From contig CAKTBC010000001.1 of NCBI GenBank assembly GCA_934533005.1, forward strand, positions 19,918 through 83,917: a stretch of DNA of 64,000 nucleotides, read 5' to 3'. Made by a program: the position numbers and the translations under genes. Below the pieces are notes generated by a model, which did no database searches, had not been told where the DNA came from, and saw nothing but the letters and a program-made list of their open reading frames with translations. Origin of the DNA: an uncultured Oscillospiraceae bacterium. GTDB lineage: Bacteria; Bacillota; Clostridia; Oscillospirales; Oscillospiraceae. Positions 58,676 to 64,000 of this stretch are shown here, one piece after another (within the stretch, counting starts at the first letter, position 1; each line of letters starts with the position of its first letter).

Positions 58676-59563
58676 ATGACAAACCATAACCCGTATATGA
58701 CCCGCGAAGGCGGCGCGACCGTCACGGTGTTCGTCCCGTACGACTGCAAAAACCACTGCCCGTTCTGCATCAATAAGCAGGAATATCAGAATCCCGAAGG
58801 CTTCAGCGTGGAGAAGGTGTGCGAGAGCATTCGCATGTTCCATGAGATCACGCCCAAGTGCGACTTTGTCTTTACCGGCGGTGAGCCGTTTTCCGAGCCG
58901 GACGCGCTGCAGATGATGATGGACTGCATCCCGGAGGGGCACCGCGTGTTCATCAACACGACGCTCCCGGTATCCGATCTTTTCCCTGCCGAGCGCATCA
59001 TTGCGTTCACTGAGCGCAACAAGGACAAGATCACCTGCATCAACATCTCCCGCCACATGGTGCACTATGTGGAGGAGTGCAACGATGAGCTGCTCGGCTC
59101 GCTCAAGGTGCCGGTGCGCATCAACTGCGTGCTCTTCAAGAACTATCCGCACGACGGCATGATCGACTTTGCCAACCGCTTCGCAAAGTATGGCCTGCCC
59201 ATCCAGTTCCGCGCGGACTACACCATCACCACCCCCGAAAACCTCTATGAGCGCGAGGGCGACCAGATCCTTGCCGATCTCATGAAGAACTTTGAGTACA
59301 TGGGACTGGACGGCTGCCGCATCCGCTGCGGCTACCACTTTAACAACCACGGCCAGCACATCGCCTATCACCGCACGCTGCCCTACAGCACGATGACCGA
59401 GACGATCGACGGCGTGACATACGACATTCTCTACGACGTCCTCGTCAAGCAGACCGGCGAGCCGCACTCCGACTGGACGGGAGTGCCGCTGGATGTGGAA
59501 GCCTACCGCCATGTGAAGTTTGAGCCCTACGATCTCAAGGTACTCGAAGGCCACGTTGAATAA
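58676..59563 (+). CDS. radical SAM protein of unknown substrate
   Basis: 295 residues from ATG 58676, seven bases after AGGTG (a GTG at 58667 lies inside that site). The CKNHCPFC cluster motif (Cys24, Cys28, Cys31) binds the [4Fe-4S] cluster, and FVFTGGEPFSEPDALQMMMD is the SAM-binding GGEP strand. The C-terminal half (RIRCGYHFNNHGQHIAYHRTLPYS) holds no extra SPASM-type cysteine cluster; it has only one Cys in an RIRCGYH segment. No substrate peptide or partner is adjacent. An activase or small-molecule enzyme is equally possible. Confidence 0.88.
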   Translation: MTNHNPYMTREGGATVTVFVPYDCKNHCPFCINKQEYQNPEGFSVEKVCESIRMFHEITPKCDFVFTGGEPFSEPDALQMMMDCIPEGHRVFINTTLPVSDLFPAERIIAFTERNKDKITCINISRHMVHYVEECNDELLGSLKVPVRINCVLFKNYPHDGMIDFANRFAKYGLPIQFRADYTITTPENLYEREGDQILADLMKNFEYMGLDGCRIRCGYHFNNHGQHIAYHRTLPYSTMTETIDGVTYDILYDVLVKQTGEPHSDWTGVPLDVEAYRHVKFEPYDLKVLEGHVE

Positions 59564-59572
59564 TTGCATGAA

Positions 59573-59611
59573 ACAGCTCGCCCCGGACGATCCCGTCCGG
59601 GGCGAGCTGTT
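59573..59611. terminator. long hairpin shared by convergent genes
   Basis: AACAGCTCGCCCCGGAC / GTCCGGGGCGAGCTGTT arms with a 6-base loop; little T-tract but a very stable stem between two converging stop codons. Confidence 0.85.
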
Positions 59612-59615
59612 ATCT

Positions 59616-60632
59616 TTATATTTCACAGACCGTGCCGAGACCCTGCTTTTCGCACGCTTTGAGAATGATCGCGGCGGAGGCGATATCCTGCAATGCGATG
59701 CCTGTGGAGTCAAAAACGGTGATTTCCGTATTGCTCGTCCGCCCGGCCTTCTCACCAAGAATAACTTCGCCAAGCTCCCCGGCGAGAGCGGGGAGAACGC
59801 CCTCGCGGTGCGGCAGCTCGCACTCGCCGACGGCGAAGCATTGCGCCGTGTCGTCGCCATATACGGCTGCAGCGGCGAGGACGGCTGATTCGACCTCCTG
59901 CTTGCCGGGCAGGTCGGCGCCGATGCAGCTCAGGTGCGTGCCGGGCTTGACCCATGCGCGCTTCACGACCGGCGCTTTGGCGCAGGTGGCGGTGAAAATG
60001 ATGTCGCTCGCGCCGATCGCCGCGGCGGTATCCGTCTCGGCGATGATTTGGGCGGCGCGCTTGTCGGCGCACGCTTCGAGCAGCGCGTCCGTCTTCTCCG
60101 TCGCGGCGGCGAGTCGCTCCGCGGCCTTTTCCGGACGGTGCGGGTTCGTGAGATACACGGTCTCCAAAGACGGGATCGCCGAGATCGCTGCCGCGGCAAG
60201 GTACGGGCAGAGCTCGCCGCAGCCGACGATCGTGAGCGTTTTCGAGTCCTTGCGTGCGAGATATTTTGCGCCCACGGCGGCGGCCGCGCCGGTGCGCAGC
60301 GCCGTGATGGGGCCGGCATTCAAAAGTGCCTTCGGCTCACCGGTGGCAAGATCGAAGAGAAGCGAGGTGCCGAAAAGCGCCGGGAGCGTCTTTTCGGCGT
60401 TCGAATCGTACCACGAGACGACCTTCAGCCCGTATACGCCCGCAGTCGCGAGATCGCCGGATTTTATGTCGAGATCGGTGTGGCCGGGATCAAACTCATG
60501 GAAGACCATCGGCCATACGCTGCCCGTTCCTCCGGACTTCCCGGCGTAGGCGCTCTCCACGGCACGGAGCGCCGCGGTCACGGTGAATACTTTTTTGATG
60601 TCTTCCCGTCCGATGATGCGGATGACGCTCAT
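59616..60632 (-). CDS. ornithine cyclodeaminase/mu-crystallin-family enzyme
   Basis: 338 residues. ALRAVESAYAGKSGGTGSVWPMVFHEF and SGDLATAGVYGLKVVSWYDSN carry substrate-binding Lys/Arg residues; LALLNAGPIT-type sequence ALLNAGPITALRTGAAAAVGAKYLA and the NAD site TIVGCGELCPYLAAAAI follow, and ITVFDSTGIALQDIASAA is the conserved end. The family includes ornithine cyclodeaminase, alanine dehydrogenase and ketimine reductase, which cannot be separated by motif. It overlaps the aminotransferase gene (ATGA), so the two act together, perhaps on the same amino acid. Confidence 0.92.
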   Translation of the reverse strand: MSVIRIIGREDIKKVFTVTAALRAVESAYAGKSGGTGSVWPMVFHEFDPGHTDLDIKSGDLATAGVYGLKVVSWYDSNAEKTLPALFGTSLLFDLATGEPKALLNAGPITALRTGAAAAVGAKYLARKDSKTLTIVGCGELCPYLAAAAISAIPSLETVYLTNPHRPEKAAERLAAATEKTDALLEACADKRAAQIIAETDTAAAIGASDIIFTATCAKAPVVKRAWVKPGTHLSCIGADLPGKQEVESAVLAAAAVYGDDTAQCFAVGECELPHREGVLPALAGELGEVILGEKAGRTSNTEITVFDSTGIALQDIASAAIILKACEKQGLGTVCEI

Positions 60633-61768
60633 GCTTTCAGCTCCTTTTCCTTCCAGGCAAAGTACTCGCTCACGGCTTTCAGCCCGTTTACGAGCGCTTC
60701 CTTGCCGTAAGCGTAGCCGATACGCATGCTCTTCGGCTGCTCAAAGCAGTCGCCGGGCGTGACGAATGCGCCGGTCTTGTGGTACATCTCCTCGCACAGC
60801 TCGTAGGACGGCACGTCGAAATCGTAGTAGACGAGTGCCGTCGTGCCGCCGAGGGGCTTGACGTAGCTCGCGTGCTTTTCCCCGGCGACCCAGGCATCGA
60901 GAATGGCGAGATTTTCCCGCACGATGGTGCGGCTGCGCGCAAGCATCTTGTCGCTGTGTTTGAGAGCGAGCGCGGCAATGGCCTCGTCGATCATGCCGCC
61001 GCTGATGAGATCATAGTCGCGGTGCGAAATGAGTGCGCGTAGCGCATCCTTGTCGTGCGTGGCGATCCAGCCGAGCCGCAGCCCGGCAAGGGAGAACACC
61101 TTCGACATGCTGCTCACGGAAATGCCCTTTTCGTAGAGATCCGCGATGGACTCGCTCCACTCGTCCGACTGCGAGAGATGGCGGTAGACCTCATCGCAGA
61201 GAATGTACGCGCCCGCCTCGCGCGCGATCTGCACGATCTCTTCGAGCATTTCGCGGCTCATGAGCGCACCGGTCGGGTTGTTGGGGTTGTTGAGACAGAT
61301 CATTTTTGTCCCCGGCACGGCAAGCGCGCGCAGCGCGTCCAGATCGGGGAGATACCCGTTTTCGCGGCTCAGCGGGAGAATTTTTACTTTCGCGCCGAGC
61401 GATTCGGGGATGGAGTAGAGCTGCTGGTACGTCGGCAGAACGCTGATAATGCGGTCGCCCGGCGATACGAGCGAGCAGAACACATGATGGTTCGCGCCCG
61501 CCGCACCGTGCGTCGTGACGATGTTTTCGGGCTGGATCGTTTTATAAAGCGAGCAGATGCCCTGCCGGAACGCGGGTGCGCCCTCAATGTCGCCGTAGGT
61601 CAGACGGCGCGCGGCGAGAGAAGCCAGAAAGGCGGCCTTGTCCTCGCCGGTCAGCGCGAACAGCTCATCGAGCGACACGGAATCGACGCACGTTTCCGCA
61701 ATATTGTATCGCGCGCCGACCTCCCATTCGTTCATCCATTCCTCCACAGCGAACGGCTTGATATACAT
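60629..61768 (-). CDS. class I/II PLP aminotransferase
   Basis: 379 residues from ATG 61768 behind AAAGGAG; the upstream extension overlaps the structured leader. LNNPNNPTGALMS (161-167 core), CDEVYRHL with Asp192 and Tyr195, and Lys223 in SSMSKVFSLAGLRLGW are the fold type I PLP sites. The general form (short N-terminus, YGDIEGAPAFRQGICSLY) recalls aminotransferases near capreomycidine synthase/aspartate aminotransferase-like enzymes. Substrate unknown. It is first in a two-gene operon with the cyclodeaminase-like gene, behind a strong promoter and a folded leader. Confidence 0.9.
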   Translation of the reverse strand: MYIKPFAVEEWMNEWEVGARYNIAETCVDSVSLDELFALTGEDKAAFLASLAARRLTYGDIEGAPAFRQGICSLYKTIQPENIVTTHGAAGANHHVFCSLVSPGDRIISVLPTYQQLYSIPESLGAKVKILPLSRENGYLPDLDALRALAVPGTKMICLNNPNNPTGALMSREMLEEIVQIAREAGAYILCDEVYRHLSQSDEWSESIADLYEKGISVSSMSKVFSLAGLRLGWIATHDKDALRALISHRDYDLISGGMIDEAIAALALKHSDKMLARSRTIVRENLAILDAWVAGEKHASYVKPLGGTTALVYYDFDVPSYELCEEMYHKTGAFVTPGDCFEQPKSMRIGYAYGKEALVNGLKAVSEYFAWKEKELKA

Positions 61769-61792
61769 AATAATTCTCCTTTCCGCCCGCCG

Positions 61793-61900
61793 CTTCCGGA
61801 TATAAGCAAAAGGTGTCCGGGGCATTCCTTATAGCGCCTGCGCGCCGTACCTGCGGAATTGCCCGGACACCTTTCTGACCCGCACCCGGTGATGCGGAAG
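61793..61900 (-). promoter_or_regulatory. structured 5' leader, riboswitch- or attenuator-like
   Basis: On the minus strand, from about 61918 to the start codon, the RNA can fold as an outer stem CUUCCG (61900-61895) with CGGAAG (61798-61793), a hairpin CCGCA..UGCGG (61897-61880), and a long stem AAAGGUGUCCGGG..CCCGGACACCUUU (61875-61808) followed by UUUU. The outer stem closes beside the ribosome site. The first hairpin and the outer stem compete for CCG, as expected of a switch. I cannot match it to a named class. Confidence 0.6.
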
Positions 61901-61924
61901 GCGATATATTTCATTTATATTTGG

Positions 61925-61953
61925 ATAATAATTCATAAAGATCGAAATGTCAA
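61925..61953 (-). promoter_or_regulatory. strong promoter of the aminotransferase operon
   Basis: Minus strand consensus TTGACA (61953-61948), a 17-base spacer and TATTAT (61930-61925). Confidence 0.85.
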
Positions 61954-62064
61954 GCGGAAAAATAAATATTATTCAAAATGACGTCCCGAAAGGCTTTTCC
62001 TGCCGGATATCTTCGCATGCTGCACATATTTATAAGCTGCCCGCGGAGAATTTCCAGTTTTTTC

Positions 62065-62102
62065 TTGACAGCGCCCGAAAAATATGATATCAATATGATA
62101 TC
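62065..62102 (+). promoter_or_regulatory. promoter region of the SPFH operon with a double TGATATCA palindrome
   Basis: TTGACA at 62065-62070. The likely -10 area is covered by TGATATCAATATGATATCA (62084-62102): two copies of the palindrome TGATATCA 11 bases apart, a near-perfect 19-base dyad. It looks like an operator. Confidence 0.6.
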
Positions 62103-62127
62103 AAAACAATTTATGGAGGCGAATGTC

Positions 62128-63135
62128 ATGCAGGAAAAGATCTTTACCGGCCGGAAGTACGGTATGGCCGTGCTGCTCGGGTATCTGGCGCTGCTCGTCG
62201 TTGCGGTTCTCGCCATTGTTTACGGCGCGGTGCGCGGCCGTGTTTTCTTCGTTGTTCTCGGTATTCTGTATGTTTCTCTCGGCTGGATCGCTCTGTGCGG
62301 TCTGCGCGTTCTCAAGCCGCAGGAAGCGCTGGTGCTCACGCTTTTTGGTAAGTATATCGGCACGCTCAAGGGTGAAGGCTTTTATTATGTAAACCCGTTT
62401 TGCTCGGCGGTCAACCCCGCGGCGAACACGAAGCTCAGCCAGAGCGGCGATGTGGACGGCGGCAAGAACGGCATCGTGATCGCTGCCGGACAGACGAGCG
62501 GCTCGGTGGAAGTTGCCGGGAACAAGAAAATTTCGCTCAAAATCATGACGCTAAATAACTCCCGCCAGAAGATCAACGACTGCCTCGGCAATCCTGTGGA
62601 GATTGGCATTGCGGTCATGTGGCGCGTGGTGGACACGGCGAAGGCCGTCTTTGACGTAGACAACTACAAGGAATACCTCTCTCTCCAGTGCGACAGTGCG
62701 CTGCGCAACATTGTGCGGATCTACCCCTACGACGTTGCGCCGAACGTCGATACGACCGGCGACGGTGTGGCGGACGAAGGGAGTCTGCGCGGCTCGAGCG
62801 AGATCGTGGCCGAGCGCATCCGCAAGGAGATCCAGCAGCGCGTAGACGCTGCGGGCATTGAGATCATTGAAGCGCGCATCACGTATCTTGCCTACGCAAC
62901 CGAGATCGCGGCGGTCATGCTGCAGCGCCAGCAGGCGTCTGCCATCATCGACGCGCGCAAAATGATCGTGGACGGCGCGGTCGGCATGGTGGAAATGGCG
63001 CTCGAGCGCCTGAGTGAGAACAACGTCGTCACGCTCGACGACGAGCGCAAAGCGGCGATGGTTTCGAACCTCCTCGTCGTGCTCTGCGGCAACCGCGACG
63101 CGCAGCCCGTCGTGAACTCGGGCAGTCTGTATTGA
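62128..63135 (+). CDS. SPFH/band-7 membrane protein
   Basis: 335 residues from ATG 62128, eight bases after GGAGG; the earlier in-frame ATG 62113 overlaps that site. Two hydrophobic helices (about 12-32 and 36-54) lead to the SPFH domain: [92 protein letters not shown], then a coiled-coil end with [33 protein letters not shown] proteins form large membrane rings and scaffold other proteins. It shares an operon with an Arc-like small protein and a DUF1648 protein. Confidence 0.92.
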   Translation: MQEKIFTGRKYGMAVLLGYLALLVVAVLAIVYGAVRGRVFFVVLGILYVSLGWIALCGLRVLKPQEALVLTLFGKYIGTLKGEGFYYVNPFCSAVNPAANTKLSQSGDVDGGKNGIVIAAGQTSGSVEVAGNKKISLKIMTLNNSRQKINDCLGNPVEIGIAVMWRVVDTAKAVFDVDNYKEYLSLQCDSALRNIVRIYPYDVAPNVDTTGDGVADEGSLRGSSEIVAERIRKEIQQRVDAAGIEIIEARITYLAYATEIAAVMLQRQQASAIIDARKMIVDGAVGMVEMALERLSENNVVTLDDERKAAMVSNLLVVLCGNRDAQPVVNSGSLY

Positions 63136-63136
63136 T

Positions 63137-63343
63137 ATGGCGGAAACGGAAACCGGGAAAAAGCAGGTGCCGCTGCGCCTGTCCCCGAAGCTGTACGCGG
63201 CGATCGCCGCGTGGGCGGAGGACGATTTCCGCTCGGTGAATGGGCAGATCGAGTATCTGCTCACCGAATGCGTCCGCCAGCGGAAGAAAAACGGAAAGTA
63301 TGTCTCCGACGAGCTGGATAAGCCGCCGGAGTTGAATATCTGA
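63137..63343 (+). CDS. small Arc-like ribbon-helix-helix protein
   Basis: 68 residues beginning one base after the SPFH stop. [44 protein letters not shown] fits the ribbon-helix-helix fold of Arc-type regulators (short beta strand, two helices), with a basic C-terminus. The SPFH/Arc-like/DUF1648 order is one I recall from other Firmicutes, where this small gene is often misnamed. It may bind the dyad at 62084, which would make the operon autoregulated; unproven. Confidence 0.82.
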   Translation: MAETETGKKQVPLRLSPKLYAAIAAWAEDDFRSVNGQIEYLLTECVRQRKKNGKYVSDELDKPPELNI

Positions 63344-63359
63344 AGGGGGGGGAAGCGTT

Positions 63360-63854
63360 ATGAAAAGAGCGGAGATCGATGCTTTCTGCGGCTGCCGCGA
63401 AACGCTCTACCAGCGCATTGCTTTTTTTGCCGCCCCCGCCATATTGCTTGCGGGCATCGTGTATGTTGCTGTGCAATATGCGCAGCTCCCAGCGGAGATC
63501 CCGTCGCACTATAATTTTTATGGCGAGATCGACGGCTACAGCGGCCGCGCCACGCTCTGGGTCATGCCCATCATCGGCGTCGTGTGCGATGCCACGATGC
63601 TCGCCACGAGCTTCTTCCCACAGCTCTGGAACGTCGGCACGAGCGTAACAGTGCTCAATCGCGCGCAGGTGTACCGCCGTGTGCGCGATCTCATCGCCGA
63701 TATACGTCTTTCGATAGCGGTGCTCTTTACCGCGTTTGCCGTCTGGCAGACGACGCTCTCGCCGACTTTCCCGTGGTGGCTGAGCGTGCTGATGGGCGTT
63801 TGCTGCACCGCGCCGCTCGTGCGGTATTTTGTGCGGCTGGCAATGAAAAAATAA
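63360..63854 (+). CDS. DUF1648-domain membrane protein
   Basis: 164 residues behind GAAGGGGGGG. Four hydrophobic helices; AQLPAEIPSHYNFYGEIDGYSGRATLWVMPIIGVV is the DUF1648 signature, found also in SdpI-like immunity/signal proteins. Function unknown; a membrane partner of the SPFH protein is likely from operon structure. A terminator follows. Confidence 0.88.
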   Translation: MKRAEIDAFCGCRETLYQRIAFFAAPAILLAGIVYVAVQYAQLPAEIPSHYNFYGEIDGYSGRATLWVMPIIGVVCDATMLATSFFPQLWNVGTSVTVLNRAQVYRRVRDLIADIRLSIAVLFTAFAVWQTTLSPTFPWWLSVLMGVCCTAPLVRYFVRLAMKK

Positions 63855-63871
63855 AGGTTTTAAAATGAATG

Positions 63872-63908
63872 TTGGATGCAGTTATCCTTACGGGATGACT
63901 GCATCCAA
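63872..63908. terminator. terminator after the SPFH operon
   Basis: TTGGATGCAGT / ACTGCATCCAA arms with an inner ATCC/GGAT stem; a T-rich stretch follows at 63911-63921. Confidence 0.8.
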
Positions 63909-63919
63909 CCATTTGCTTT

Positions 63920-64000
63920 TTAGAGAGCAAAGCACTTTTTCAGCGTTTGATATTCACCAAGGGCGAGAATCGTAACATCCTTTGTGAGATGGGTGTCCGG
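63920..64000 (-). CDS. C-terminal end of a minus-strand gene cut by the window edge
   Basis: An open minus-strand frame enters at 64000 and ends at TAA 63922-63920, encoding PDTHLTKDVTILALGEYQTL and KKCFAL. It lies just past a terminator that could serve it. Too short to identify. Confidence 0.4.
   Translation of the reverse strand, partial: PDTHLTKDVTILALGEYQTLKKCFAL

Noticed and set aside
61793..61900. T-box leader
   Set aside because: No T-box consensus or specifier hairpin with antiterminator was found; the stems are arranged differently.
1..64000. tRNA or rRNA genes
   Set aside because: No tRNA cloverleaf or rRNA core sequence was noticed in any intergenic gap; a dedicated scan would be needed to exclude one fully.

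Overview
The window is GC-rich, densely coded DNA (roughly 60 percent GC by eye) from what looks like an anaerobic clostridium-type Firmicute, probably a gut Oscillospiraceae/Ruminococcaceae relative. The basis for this is the electron-bifurcating NfnAB pair, FeoAB with a Cys-rich partner, LytR-CpsA-Psr and many Ala/Pro/Thr/Glu-linker lipoproteins, a zinc-type L31 protein, strong AGGAG ribosome sites, and short 'CTCCCTC..GAGGGAG' intergenic repeats. The genus is an inference; there is no rRNA or tRNA in the window to anchor it. About 63 genes can be supported.

Layout. 1-7000: two paralogous surface O-acylation modules (MBOAT plus DHHW/AlgX-like protein) flank two lipoproteins and an LCP ligase. 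7134-9971: a lower-GC methyltransferase and a membrane-anchored protein with about six 65-residue repeats and LRRs. 10016-26770: a large exopolysaccharide/capsule locus. It holds an initiating sugar-phosphate transferase, five glycosyltransferases, a PLP decarboxylase/ATP-grasp/PIG-L deacetylase group, a UDP-GlcNAc 2-epimerase and a Wzx flippase. A second transcription unit follows with a WbpA-B-D-E-like set for a 2,3-diacetamido uronic acid nucleotide sugar. 26822-29772: two PAP2-type phosphatases, one fused to a barstar-like domain, around a LexA-like XRE/S24 repressor with visible operators. 29830-36000: two-component system, MATE exporter, membrane-anchored XRE regulator, threonine aldolase and acyl-ACP thioesterase. 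36192-40866: FeoAB, a Cys-rich peptide and three surface/membrane proteins. 41008-43660: small regulators and P-loop enzymes. 43805-46049: NfnAB. 46359-51145: rpmE, lipoprotein, MerR regulator, a 280-bp MITE-like element and prfC. 51270-55972: GldFG-like ABC system with a DUF4340 protein. 56032-63854: tandem-domain isochorismatase lipoprotein, truA, radical SAM protein, an aminotransferase/ornithine-cyclodeaminase pair behind a structured leader, and an SPFH operon.

How it works together. The first 27 kb can be read as one cell-surface programme: make activated amino/uronic sugars, assemble them on undecaprenyl phosphate, flip the lipid-linked product, attach it to the wall (LCP) and O-acylate it outside (MBOAT/DHHW), with a PAP2 enzyme perhaps recycling the lipid carrier. 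No Wzy polymerase was recognised in the window. The rest is housekeeping and accessory metabolism with several visible regulatory sites: a MerR 19-bp-spacer operator, LexA-like palindromes, a shared motif between thioesterase and feo, and a palindrome around the EPS promoter.

The observations most worth a second look are the PLP decarboxylase/ATP-grasp/deacetylase group inside the EPS locus, the PAP2-barstar fusion, the lipoprotein with two intact isochorismatase domains, the riboswitch-like leader at 61793-61900, and a mobile-element terminal repeat found at three places, one of which supplies a gene's stop codon. All functional statements come from motif reading; no database search was run.
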